A DNA stretch of 64,000 nucleotides, taken from contig NZ_CP157942.1 in NCBI RefSeq assembly GCF_040207875.1, positions 744,001-808,000 of the forward strand. Reading direction: 5' to 3'. The notes below the pieces were generated by a model, which saw only the letters and a program-made list of their open reading frames with translations, searched no databases and was not told the DNA's origin. Position 1 is the first letter of the stretch; every line of letters starts with the position of its first letter. The position numbers and the translations under genes were made by a program. The stretch is from Wolbachia endosymbiont of Armadillidium arcangelii. Lineage in GTDB: Bacteria > Pseudomonadota > Alphaproteobacteria > Rickettsiales > Anaplasmataceae. Positions 45,041 through 54,018 of the stretch are shown here, piece after piece.

Positions 45041-45289
45041 TTAGCCTGCAAACGTACTATTGCTACCACTGATCACCTTGGAACCACAAGAAACCATATC
45101 ACCAACTCTTCCCACTCCAAACCCATTGGCAAAAACTGTTTTTGATCCTTCAATTAATACTCTTCCTTCTGTAAAATTATCTCCTTTACGGCAAACTGGC
45201 TTACCATTGACAAAAACATTGTTACTGCCACTAATACAAAAATGCGGTATAGCTTCTCCGCACTGATTTCCTAGATGTACTATCTTCAC
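45041..45289 (-). CDS. PAAR-like spike-tip protein
   Basis: 82 residues, glycine- and cysteine-rich: GNQCGEAIPHFCISGSNNVF, VNGKPVCRKGDNFTEGRVLI, VGDMVSCGSKVISGSNSTF. Repeated 'V-NG-P-CR-GD' and 'G-GD-V-CG' turns fit a PAAR tip that binds a metal and sharpens the baseplate spike. It sits next to gpV, the spike protein, as expected. Confidence 0.8.
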   Translation of the reverse strand: MKIVHLGNQCGEAIPHFCISGSNNVFVNGKPVCRKGDNFTEGRVLIEGSKTVFANGFGVGRVGDMVSCGSKVISGSNSTFAG

Positions 45290-45296
45290 CTTTTCC

Positions 45297-45761
45297 TCAA
45301 TTTAGATTTATTCTTTTCGCTTTTAGGCTTATTTCGCTCTTTGTCATTTCTATACTCGATTCCCCAGCCTTCAGTGTTATTTTGTCTACTACTTCAATCT
45401 CTAAATGATGCTTCTCTTTATCATATGTAAACTTTGTCCCATCTTGAAATTTTACACTATTTATTTCTTTTTTATTTTCTAGTGCAGCGTACTTTTGTTG
45501 ATATATTCCAGGAAGTACTACTCCTAAAGATAATTCTCCCAGCGGGGAAAGTATAACTACTTGCTCATCAATATCTGGCGGAGACCAATTTCTATCTTTT
45601 CCTGCTTTGCTTGTTATCCATGGCAACCAATCTGTTAAAAGTTCTCCTATCTTCACTCTTACTTTTGCTTTCTCATAATCTACTTCTTTTACAACTCCTA
45701 TTCGTACAATGTTTGCTAACTTTCTTTGCAGCTCTGAAATAGCAAAATTACTCTCTAACAT
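45297..45761 (-). CDS. Phage baseplate spike protein V
   Basis: 154 residues. gpV/VgrG-C-like: IVRIGVVKEVDYEKAKVRVK, LLTDWLPWITSKAGKDRNW, DEQVVILSPLGELSLGVVLP with an OB-fold, then a beta-helical end (LEIEVVDKITLKAGESSIEM, KSEISLKAKRINLN). It punctures the target membrane. Its start overlaps the upstream gene by 14 bp. Confidence 0.88.
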   Translation of the reverse strand: MLESNFAISELQRKLANIVRIGVVKEVDYEKAKVRVKIGELLTDWLPWITSKAGKDRNWSPPDIDEQVVILSPLGELSLGVVLPGIYQQKYAALENKKEINSVKFQDGTKFTYDKEKHHLEIEVVDKITLKAGESSIEMTKSEISLKAKRINLN

Positions 45762-46203
45762 TTATTTCACCGATTTCTATTTTGTGTGGCATAAATTTTC
45801 CTTCTTTCCAAATAGATCGCCCTACGTGTATTGTATGCACCCATTCAACCATCCACACTAAATATGCATCGAGCTCTGGTCTAAAGTCATCTCCTCCTCC
45901 TGATATAAATTCTCCCGGTGAAACATTTTTCACGTTCCAAGTATTTTTATTTACTACTTTCGCAACCTCAGCAGCTAATGTTCTGACAATAAGAGGAGCA
46001 TTTTCGATTGTTCTATCAACTACTATTCTAGCTTCAAATCTTGCTTTCAGAGCTAATTCTTCAGTTCCAGGATCTTTTCCCGATTCTAAACTCACAAGCT
46101 CTACAAATAACGCTGGCGCTAATAATTCTTTTCTTATCGATGGATAAATTTCACATGTCTGTATAGACGGTTGTAAGTTGGAAATATGATATAAAAGAAG
46201 CAA
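45748..46203 (-). CDS. Phage WO tail-associated protein, N terminus cut by IS110
   Basis: 151 residues from a TTG at 46203. From about residue 18 (YPSIRKELLAPALFVELVSL) it reads as a normal phage gene, including LALKARFEARIVVDRTIENA and YLVWMVEWVHTIHVGRSIWK, GEINVRE. The first ~15 residues overlap the IS110 border, so the natural start is probably lost. Its position before gpV suggests a tail-completion or tail-terminator role, but I do not recognise a named family. No further phage genes lie beyond the IS. Confidence 0.6.
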   Translation of the reverse strand: MLLLYHISNLQPSIQTCEIYPSIRKELLAPALFVELVSLESGKDPGTEELALKARFEARIVVDRTIENAPLIVRTLAAEVAKVVNKNTWNVKNVSPGEFISGGGDDFRPELDAYLVWMVEWVHTIHVGRSIWKEGKFMPHKIEIGEINVRE

Positions 46204-46391
46204 GAAGGAAGGTAGCTCTATAAAAAAATATAGTTATCAAAGGCTTGAGCGACCGTAAGACGGTAGTATTACACATACGTAGATATCAAGGTACTCAAGC
46301 CTATCCTTCGAGACGTTTGAATAGTTGTTTGGGACATACATATGCACCTGTTTACAATCTTAAATTTTAACTTAAACTCTCGAGGTTCTTT

Positions 46392-47339
46392 ATGGTTATA
46401 TCTTATCAAAATTTTATTGGCATTGATATCGGAAAACTTGAATTTGTCATTGCAGTGAATGAACAAAAAAGTGTTATCAAGTTTGACAATAGTTGTTCTG
46501 GCTGGAAACAATTTTACCAAAAATTTTCAAATATCTTACCCAATTCCATGATAATTTTAGAAGCTACAGGAGGCTATGAGCTTGGCTTATTGTATTTTCT
46601 TATTGACAGAAACATTGCTGTGCATCGTGCTAATACTCGTCAAGTTAAAAACTTCATTCTATCTCATGGAACTTTGGCAAAGACTGACAATCTGGATGCA
46701 AAAGCGCTTGCCCAATATGGTGTTGAGCGTTGTGGACGTCTGCAGCTATTTACACCTATCTCAAAAGAACAAACCACCTTATTTACACTTTGTCAGCGTC
46801 GTGATGATATTACGAAAATGCTTGTTCAAGAAAAAAATAGGCTTAAAACTCCTGGAAATGATTACATTAAGGAAAGTTGTCAACAAACTATTGAATTCCT
46901 CAATAATCAGGTAGAAAAGCTTGATCAAGCTATACAAAAAATAGTCAATGAAAACCCTGAACTGAACCGATACCAGAAGATTCTTGAAACAGTTCCTGGA
47001 ATAGGTAGAAAAACCTCTCAATGTTTATTGTGCCTTATACCGGAACTTGGTTCCTTAAACAAAAGGCAAGTTGCAAGCCTTGCAGGTGTTGCACCTCATC
47101 CTAAGGAAAGTGGTAAAGCTATTGGTTACCGAAGGATTATAGGTGGAAGAAGTAACGTTCGTTCAAAGCTTTTCACAGCTGCTATGGCTGCTAGAAACTC
47201 CAAGTCAGAACTTGCTGCTTTTTATTGTAAGCTTATTGATAGTGGTAAAAGAAAGATGGTAGCACTCACTGCACTTATGCGTAAAATTATAGTCATCGCC
47301 AATGCCAGACTTAAAGAAGCAATTAATTTGCATGTTTAG
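46392..47339 (+). CDS. IS110-family transposase
   Basis: 315 residues. The RuvC-like DEDD domain has Asp in FIGIDIGKLEFVIAV, Glu in IILEATGGYELGLL and Asp in AKTDNLDAKALAQYG. The C-terminal Transposase_20 domain has LETVPGIGRKTSQCLLCLIP, ASLAGVAPHPKESGKAIGYR and the conserved Ser region in GGRSNVRSKLFTAAMAA. It moves its element site-specifically, probably with a structured RNA from the flanking noncoding part as in other IS110 elements. No frameshift. Confidence 0.9.
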   Translation: MVISYQNFIGIDIGKLEFVIAVNEQKSVIKFDNSCSGWKQFYQKFSNILPNSMIILEATGGYELGLLYFLIDRNIAVHRANTRQVKNFILSHGTLAKTDNLDAKALAQYGVERCGRLQLFTPISKEQTTLFTLCQRRDDITKMLVQEKNRLKTPGNDYIKESCQQTIEFLNNQVEKLDQAIQKIVNENPELNRYQKILETVPGIGRKTSQCLLCLIPELGSLNKRQVASLAGVAPHPKESGKAIGYRRIIGGRSNVRSKLFTAAMAARNSKSELAAFYCKLIDSGKRKMVALTALMRKIIVIANARLKEAINLHV

Positions 47340-47370
47340 AAATTTACATGGCAATAATTAAAATTAGTTA

Positions 47371-47415
47371 ATGAATATGTGCGTCCACACACACACTAAA
47401 CGCACATATTCATTG
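47371..47415. repeat. IS110-associated hairpin, copy 2
   Basis: AATGAATATGTGCGT pairs with ACGCACATATTCATT (15 bp perfect) 31 bp after the transposase stop; the loop contains a CA repeat (CCACACACACACTAA). It could be a terminator or part of the element's RNA. Confidence 0.85.
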
Positions 47416-47537
47416 GCTTAAGCAAGGTAGTAGCTGTTTGATATAAAATTCTATTCTTATACGACAAAATGGGGTTTTATTGCCCATATGAAGTTGCAAA
47501 ATTACACAAATAAAAAATTTTTAAACATAGTTGATAT

Positions 47538-47679
47538 CTTTCTTGGAGAAATTTGTTATATTCAATTCAGTTGCTGACTCTCATTTTTTGTGACATATTT
47601 ATCCTTAAGCGGTTAAATGGCTATTTTATAATGAATTTTGTCAGTAATCGCTATTTTTTTCCTGCTATGCAACAAAGCC
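47538..47679 (-). mobile_element. Left end of IS5-like relic
   Basis: Complement of the first ~140 bp of the element at 16223: ends in GCTATGCAACAAAGCC and contains CTTTCTTGGAGAAATTTGTT, as at the left end of that copy. The IS110 element cuts it. A CACTGGAATCCAG palindrome half follows. Confidence 0.75.
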
Positions 47680-47737
47680 CACTGGAATCCAGATTATTTA
47701 CCTATGGTTAAGCCATAGGATGACAAAAGAGCAAACT

Positions 47738-48124
47738 TTACCTATGTGAGCCATAGACGCAAATTACAACAAACGCAGTAGCGTAATCTCCATCGTCACT
47801 TAGAGAAAGATGAATTATGTGGTCTTTGGAGATAAAATCCTTGCTAACGGTAAGATACGGCTTTCCTTTTACACCACTGTATATTTCTATATCTTTCATT
47901 ATAATCCCCTGGCTGAATCCAGTGCCTAGAGCTTTAACAAAAGCTTCTTTTGCTGCAAAGCGTTTAGCAAAATACTTTGCTCGCATTTCGTGACTACTAT
48001 ACTTTCTACTTAGTCCTATTTCTTTTTTGGTATAGACTTTATTGAGAAATTTCCCCCCGTATTTTTGTAATATTCTCAATACCCTTGGTATATATACTAT
48101 GTCAGTACCTATTCCATATATCAT
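47738..48124 (-). CDS. acpS: Holo-[acyl-carrier-protein] synthase
   Basis: 128 residues. MIYGIGTDIVYIPRVLRIL (Mg-binding Asp) and the CoA-binding AKYFAKRFAAKEAFVKALGT identify AcpS; then VKGKPYLTVS and IHLSLSDDGDYATAFVV. It transfers phosphopantetheine to acyl carrier protein. Its start overlaps the proS stop by 4 bp, giving a proS-acpS pair. Confidence 0.95.
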   Translation of the reverse strand: MIYGIGTDIVYIPRVLRILQKYGGKFLNKVYTKKEIGLSRKYSSHEMRAKYFAKRFAAKEAFVKALGTGFSQGIIMKDIEIYSGVKGKPYLTVSKDFISKDHIIHLSLSDDGDYATAFVVICVYGSHR

Positions 48125-49389
48125 TTTGCACTAAAGCGATTTATTGCTTCTTCAACTTGTATTTCCTCTACCTCTCCAGTTGTTCTATTTTTTACTTCAA
48201 CTGTATTTTCACTTACTACTTTTTTTCCAACAATTATTTGCCATGGCAAGCCTATCAGATCCATTTTAGCAAATTTTACTCCTGCACTTTCTTCCGTATC
48301 ATCGTAAAGCACTTTATCGCTTTTCAAAGTTTTATATATCTTATCTGCAGCGTTTATACACTCTGCTACTTTCGTTTGTAAATTGATCAAACCAACTCTA
48401 AAAGGAGCTACTGACTCTGGCCAGATAATTCCTTTATCATCATGGAAAGCTTCTATTATCGCCCCAACAAGCCTTGAAACTCCAATACCATATGAACCCA
48501 TATGCATATTGACATTTTTTCCACCCTGCACAGTAACTTTTGCATTCATTGATTTTGAGTACTTATCTCCAAAATAAAAAATATGTCCTATTTCAATACC
48601 CTTACTAACATTTAACCGTTCTTGCGGTATAGGACATATTTTAGGATCGTGCATATCGTCTGCAACTGCATATATACTCTTCAGACTTTCAATATCTTCG
48701 CTTTCTAGTAATTCAAAAAGTTTATTGTCATAATATAAGGTGCTCTCACCGGTGCTTGCCAATATATGAAATTCATGACTTAAATTTCCTCCAATTGGCC
48801 CAGTGTCCGCTTTCACTCCAATTGGAGTAAGGCCCATACGTTTGAAGATTTTTATGTAAGTTTTATACATCAAATTATATGAATTCAGTGCACCTTTGTA
48901 ATCTACATCGAAGCTATACGCATCCTTCATCAAAAATTCCCTGCCTCTCATCACACCATAACGTGGCCTTACTTCATCACGGAATTTCCACTGAATTTGA
49001 TATAAACAAAGTGGCAAATCTTTGTAACTTTTTACCGTATTTCTAATCAAATCAGTTGCTACCTCCTCATGCGTTGGACCAAAAAGCATATCGCTTTCAT
49101 GCCTATCCTTAATACGCAGCATTTCTTTACCGTAATCATCATAACGGCCTGACTCTCGCCAAAGACTTGCCGGCTGCACACAAGGCATCAACACTTCAAT
49201 TGCACCAATTTCATCTCTGATAATGTTTTCAATATTTTTAAGTACCAAAAGACCGAGTGGCAGCCAAGAATAAATGCCAGACGCTGTCTGCTTGATTAAG
49301 CCCGCACGTAACATATATTGATGAGAAGCAATTTCAGCACCAGCCGGGATCTCTTTCAAAGTTGGTAGGTAATATTTAGATAAGCGCAT
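48121..49389 (-). CDS. proS: Prolyl-tRNA synthetase (short alphaproteobacterial type)
   Basis: 422 residues. Class II motifs: motif 1 LLVLKNIENIIRDEIGAIEVLMPCVQP, motif 2 FRDEVRPRYGVMRGREFLMKDAYSFD, motif 3 GSYGIGVSRLVGAIIEA, and an anticodon-binding C terminus (VGLINLQ...VLYDDTEESAGVKFAKMDLI). It lacks the editing insert between motifs 2 and 3, as in other alphaproteobacterial short ProS enzymes. It charges tRNA-Pro. Confidence 0.95.
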   Translation of the reverse strand: MRLSKYYLPTLKEIPAGAEIASHQYMLRAGLIKQTASGIYSWLPLGLLVLKNIENIIRDEIGAIEVLMPCVQPASLWRESGRYDDYGKEMLRIKDRHESDMLFGPTHEEVATDLIRNTVKSYKDLPLCLYQIQWKFRDEVRPRYGVMRGREFLMKDAYSFDVDYKGALNSYNLMYKTYIKIFKRMGLTPIGVKADTGPIGGNLSHEFHILASTGESTLYYDNKLFELLESEDIESLKSIYAVADDMHDPKICPIPQERLNVSKGIEIGHIFYFGDKYSKSMNAKVTVQGGKNVNMHMGSYGIGVSRLVGAIIEAFHDDKGIIWPESVAPFRVGLINLQTKVAECINAADKIYKTLKSDKVLYDDTEESAGVKFAKMDLIGLPWQIIVGKKVVSENTVEVKNRTTGEVEEIQVEEAINRFSAK

Positions 49390-49449
49390 TTAATGAATCT
49401 GATTGCATTAAGCAATCTTAATACAATCAGACCTGTAGGTAAACTTATT

Positions 49450-50909
49450 TTAAGAAGAGTATATTAACTTGCTCTTGCCTCGATCTATGACACTTTGAAC
49501 TTGGCGTTTGTCTGCTTTTCCACCAAAAATTTTAATCTTTTGACTAATCGAAGAAGATGGTTTTTGCACCTCACTATTCACTGGGTCAACATTATTTGCT
49601 TGTGCTGCAGGAGAAGCTTCAGATTTTGTTTGTAAACCAGCAGTCTTAGGCGGTACCAGTGACTTACCTGCCTTTGGCACAGAATGTAACGGAGATGTAG
49701 GTTTAGATTTTTCATTATCATCAGAACCATGACCACTGTCAGAACTATACCTTCTTTTTTTATTGTCTAGTTGAGAGTTTAGAGGTGTTGAATATGTACT
49801 TTTATTATCGCTCCAATCTTGTTCATACTCTTCACTTCTATTACTCGACACAGTATTACTATGATCTTGTAGCAATGGGATCATAGCTGATATTTTATTG
49901 AATACTCCTGTTAGTTGTTCTTTCTTTTGTCCCTCGTTAGTAGTATCTACTTTCTTAAGTTTTTTATGTGCTTCTTGAAGATCTTGCGGAAAAAAAACTG
50001 TGGGAGCGTTTTTTTGTGTAGTACTATCATTCTTAGGTTTATCAGACTTCTTCGGTGCACCATCATTAATAGTTTTTAACTTAGTACCTTCTCTTATCTG
50101 TTGAAACAGAGCAGAATGATTATTACCATTCTTAGTATTAGGTGCTGTAGGAACCTTTGTTACTGGCTGCATTTCTGCAGCATTGTCGTTATTTTTTTGT
50201 TGCTGTTCCTCAGGAACTTTACACTTTTCATTTCCTCCTAATTCACTATCAGGCTTTTTCTCACTCAGATCTATTTTTCTCTCACTGTTTACCGCAGAAA
50301 CAAACAAGTTGATAAGATATGCAGCTGAGCTCAATGCAACTAATGCAGAAGTGACAGAAATTACTGCAAAAAGCACTGGCACTGCAATAGCACTTAATAT
50401 TACTGAAATCGCAAGATAAGTGTATATCCCAGCTGTAACACTAGATATACATAGCAATAAAGTAGCAATTGAATATTTTAAGGCAGTTGCCTTACTCAGG
50501 CTAACTGAATTGTTAATTAAAATGGGAGTATCGATTTTTTGTCCTGCTGCAAATAACTTTTGATTTCCACTTTTATATTTCATTTTCTGTGTCTTATCAT
50601 TATCAATACTATTTTGGCCATTTATAGGTTTTGTCAGCTCACTCTGTTTAGCATTGCTTTCACATTCTTCCTCAAGGTCTTGTTCAGATGCTTGTTGTAT
50701 TCGTGCGAATTTAGGATTATTTTTCAACTCTGTAAGAATATTATAATTCTCAGATGGACATCTTTTTTTGATTGAGTGCTATTGTTAGTTCCTAAATTAC
50801 CGGAAGGCTTATTACTATTACCCTGTGGAGGTTCCCATTTGTTCAAACCCTCAGGTGGTAAAGGAGGCGGTGGTGGCGGAATTGGTGACGGTATGTTATT
50901 ATTAAACAT
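49450..50909 (-). pseudogene. Proline-rich membrane protein split by an A7 tract
   Basis: Two frames that join: 50909-50724 (MFNNNIPSPIPPPPPPLPPE, GLNKWEPPQGNSNKPSG) and 50727-49450. At A7 (50763-50769) one added A gives a single 486-residue protein through SENYNILTELKNNPKFARI. The N terminus is a proline-rich stretch; residues about 140-210 hold hydrophobic segments (KYSIATLLLCISSVTAGIYT, VLFAVISVTSALVALSSAAY); the rest is long, charged and low-complexity. It is a lineage-specific protein without a family match. It might be an exported host-interaction factor, might be restored by slippage, or might be dead. Confidence 0.65.
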
Positions 50910-51097
50910 TTTTTTCCTTCATTATTAATACAATACTAATAATAATTGAATTATTAATCAATGTCAATAATTTATGACTAAGTTAATGTTTATATTAAAG
51001 TAGTAACAATAATTATATGATATTTATAAAGTAACTTTCTCAGCATATTAGCAATTGCAACACGCTTCAATAACGCCAGATTAGGTAGATAATAATG
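50910..51097. other. AT-rich upstream region
   Basis: 188 bp, no gene. It would hold the promoter of the proline-rich gene. No clear boxes. Confidence 0.4.
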
Positions 51098-52076
51098 TGA
51101 CCTTACCCAGAAAAAGTAGAGAGGAAGTAAAGAAGTTTTTGCTATGAAAATAAAAAGTTCAGGAATGCAATGTAGAATGTCTACGCTGTTTATTATAAAA
51201 AATTTCTATATATTCAAATATTGCGGTGTTGTGCAGAGTATTGTGAAGTATCAATGAGTATGAGTGAACTAAAAAAGCTCTCTGAAACAGCATTATCATA
51301 ACAACAACCTTTGTCTAGAAATAATACTTTTTGTACTCAGTAAAAATTGATAATTTTTAGAGGTGTATTGTGATCCTTGATCGCTATAAGCAGATTTGCG
51401 CAATAGCCATATCTATGCCTATCAACTAAATCTATTATTGCCAACCATCCTTGATTGGTTTTTATGTACGTAAACCCATATCTTGTTTAGTTGATCAGTG
51501 GTGAAATTCTGATTCAATATGTTATTTGTAGTTTTAAACCTTCATCTAAGCTTAGCTTGAATGCCATTTTTCTGCATAACATTGTTTTGATTTTACCTAA
51601 AGCCTTTAATTCAGTTTAGGAGCTCCGCACCTGCATTGTGATGCTTTTCTTTGTATGAGCTCTTCTCTTATTGTTTTTTTCTGAGTAATCCATCTATACA
51701 AGCAGATACGTTCAAAAACCTTCATAATTCCCGTGTTTTATAGCAGTTTTCATGTTCTTTTATAAAAACTCTTTTTGGTTTGCAAAATATCCCAGGGCTT
51801 TTTTTAAAATGTCTCTTTCTCTCGTTGCCAGCTCTTTCTTTAAATCAAACTTTTCTTTGTCACAAGTTCCTTTTCCTGGGTTCCAGACATTGTATGTTTT
51901 TACCCACCTGCTTAGCCGCTAATACCCAAATCTCTTCCTATTTTTGCTGATGATTGACCTGTTTCTTTTTCCAGTCTTCATTTTTGCATTCTGCTGTATG
52001 TTCTCTTCTTTTTGTCATATCACACCTCTTTGAAAAAACTTCTTAACTTCCTCTCTACTTTTTCTGGGTAAGGTCA
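51098..52076 (-). mobile_element. IS3-like element, dead
   Basis: 979 bp with nearly perfect long inverted ends: TGACCTTACCCAGAAAAAGT continuing AGAGAGGAAGT at the left and its complement at the right. Minus-strand pieces of OrfA (MTKRREHTAECKNE, IGRDLGIS, WVKTYNVWNPGKGTCDKEKF, KKELATRERDILKKALGYFA) and OrfB (RMVGNNRFS, GCCYDNAVSESFFSSL) are scattered over several frames. Confidence 0.75.
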
Positions 52077-52079
52077 GTT

Positions 52080-52435
52080 ATTTGCAGAAAAACCAGGATA
52101 CGGAAGAAGAAGGGTGAGCATAATAGGGGCGCTAAATGATGGGAAAACCATGGGTAATTGAAGGATATTGTAATAGTGGGATTTTTGAAGCTTATGCCGA
52201 GAACGTACTTATTCCGATATTAAAGCCTGATAATTCTTGATAATGCAAGCTTTCATAAATCTGAAAGAACCAGGAAGCTAATAGAAAATGTTGGATATAA
52301 AGTTCTATTTTTGCCCCCATACTTGCCGGATTTAAACCCAAAATTATGGTTTGCCATCAAACATGCGATAAGAAAAGCTCTACCAAGCTTTTGGCCTGAT
52401 ATTCATTCTACCATTGATTTTGTCTTTCAGTGCTC
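52080..52435 (+). pseudogene. IS630-type transposase fragment
   Basis: Plus-strand pieces of a DDE_3 domain: AEKPGYGRRRVSIIGALNDG, then in another frame IILDNASFHKSERTRKLIEN, VLFLPPYLPDLNPKLWFAIK, HAIRKALPSFWPDIHSTIDF. The LDNASFHKS (Asp) and YLPDLNP-x-L boxes are diagnostic; the expected 'NPIE' Glu is altered to NPKL. Both ends are missing. Confidence 0.75.
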
Positions 52436-52658
52436 GGGGAAACCCTATTTCGGTTAGCTATAGAAAGTTTTTTCTCGCGACTGAAACAAATATTCGGATT
52501 TAATTTTCGTAACAAATCTGAGGTTAATTGTGAGGAGGAACTGCTACTCAAGTGTTATTTGCTTAACAAATTTACTGATATTGGCATAGCTAAATTTGAG
52601 ATAGCTTCATGAATTTATTGTACGTTACCTACTATCCGAAGAGCGATGCAACAAAGCC
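52436..52658 (+). mobile_element. IS5-like relic, 3' end
   Basis: Reads LAIESFFSRLKQIFGFNFRN, KSEVNCEEELLLKCYLLNKF, TDIGIAKFEIAS-stop in one frame, the intact version of what is broken in the copies at 4754 and 16223. Then TACTATCCGAAGAGCGATGC and AACAAAGCC end the element. It is joined directly to the IS630 fragment. Confidence 0.75.
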
Positions 52659-52672
52659 ATCCCAATGCGTGA

Positions 52673-53836
52673 CACACAGCTGTACGAACATTGCTTATGG
52701 AAAAGAAGAAAGGTAATAATCGTAGACTTTTTCTGAATCACCACCGCAATATTCAATGACAGATTTCGAGTCTAAGTTCGTTGATAAAAGCTCTCCTTGT
52801 AAATTTGTAACTCTTGATTTCGCTGCGTTTCCTGTATTCCGTTAATAGAACAGAGGCAATGAGAATCATATACAACGTGACCAAAATTGTATTTACTATA
52901 CCCGAGAAAATGTTTTGCATTGAGCTCCTGCTTGATAAATCTAAAAAAAATTTCTATCGAACAGCGCTTTTTGTAAAGAGTGCAAATCTCTTCAGCAGAC
53001 ATTTCGTAAATATTGGTAAAAATGTGAGAATCTCACCACTTTTTTGCTTTAATGAGCCTGATTTCAAACGACAAAAATCTTGAACCATCTTGCCCTAACT
53101 GGACTACCATATCTTCTATCAGTTCGAGCATTTCTGTTTGTATACCTGCAATTTTTGTGTGAATACGAACTATTTTATAACGAATATTGTCGTTGCCACG
53201 AGTGACAAAATGTATATCTTTTTTTAAAAATTCTTCAAAAGCTGCACGTTTTTGTAGCCCACGGTCGAATATACAAATTGACTCTTGACCATGATTTAAA
53301 ATCATTTCCCGGAACGATTTATGATCCGAAAATCCTTCTGCCTGAGTACATAAATTAAGCAATTTTGCGAATCTTCCATCTGTTGAAATAGTGCATTTTA
53401 TCATATTTTTCTCACAATATTTTGCGTTTCTGCAGGGAATACCAAGATGTAGTAATTTACTTGATAGCTGAAGTGTAGTTATCAGCAACTTTCGTTGATT
53501 TTCCGGAACTCTGCAACACGAACGAAAAAATCTTCTCAAAATACTTGACAGGTTAAGCGGCTTGCTACCGATGAATGGCGAGTATCTATATTGAACATTC
53601 TACGATAATTTTCCTCGATTGTCCGCAAACTCAGCTCATTTTTCTCCAGTATGCTATAGAGCAACAAATTGAAAACGTTTTCTCCAGTCAGCTTGCTAAC
53701 CCTATACCAACTGCCTCATCTATTTTCTCTAGCTCTTTTCTAGGCAATTTTGATATTATTTCTTTGTAGTAGAACATCACATATCCCAAATTTCCACAAT
53801 ATTCTACTACTTTTTTAATGTTCGTACAGCTGTGTG
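52673..53836 (-). mobile_element. IS4-type element inserted in a CCAGTG palindrome, dead
   Basis: Inverted ends CACACAGCTGTACGAACATT (52673) and its complement to 53836. Flanks are CCCAATGCGTGA and CTTGACACTGG, the two halves of the short palindromic repeat, with a near target duplication CGTGA/CTTGA. The transposase is frameshifted. Confidence 0.8.
52772..53560 (-). pseudogene. IS4-type transposase, frameshifted
   Basis: Minus strand. First part (53539-53033): STLQLSSKLLHLG-like, ICIFDRGLQKRAAFEEFLKK (second Asp), DIHFVTRGNDNIRYKIVRI, MVVQLGQDGSRFLSFEIRLI. Second part (53002-52772): MSAEEICTLYKKRCSIEIFF, RFIKQELNAKHFLGYSKY, with the IS4 signature Y-(2)-R-(3)-E-(6)-K. The two parts are in different frames, and the N-terminal region is also broken. 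Its family differs from the IS at 2064. Confidence 0.75.
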
Positions 53837-54018
53837 CTTGACACTGGAATGACAACTTAAATTGTTCATAAAATTTGTTTCGGTAAACCTAAAGCTATAG
53901 CAGATACTGTTTTAATTTATGCAGTTAACCTTATTCTACTTATAGAATACACAACAGCTAAAAAAATAGCAAATTTTCTATCATTTGAATATAATTAAAG
54001 CTTTACCTAAACAGAAAG
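53837..54018. other. Intergenic
   Basis: Palindrome half CTTGACACTGG then about 165 bp upstream of the antiporter gene. No gene seen. Confidence 0.4.

Larger units (their letters stand above)
46205..47537 (+). mobile_element. IS110-family element, apparently intact
   Basis: About 1.33 kb with an intact transposase gene, a noncoding left region (about 46205-46391) and a right region with a hairpin. The right end, near TTGATAT at 47537, is set where the sequence changes to an IS5-like relic; the left end is approximate. An inverted copy begins at about 63491 and matches this right end over several hundred bases with almost no differences. Confidence 0.75.

Noticed and set aside
39189..46203. 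Search for cytoplasmic-incompatibility genes (cifA/cifB type) in or beside the phage remnant
   Set aside because: No large two-gene module with deubiquitinase or nuclease motifs was found; only ankyrin, DUF2924, recombinase and tail genes are present.
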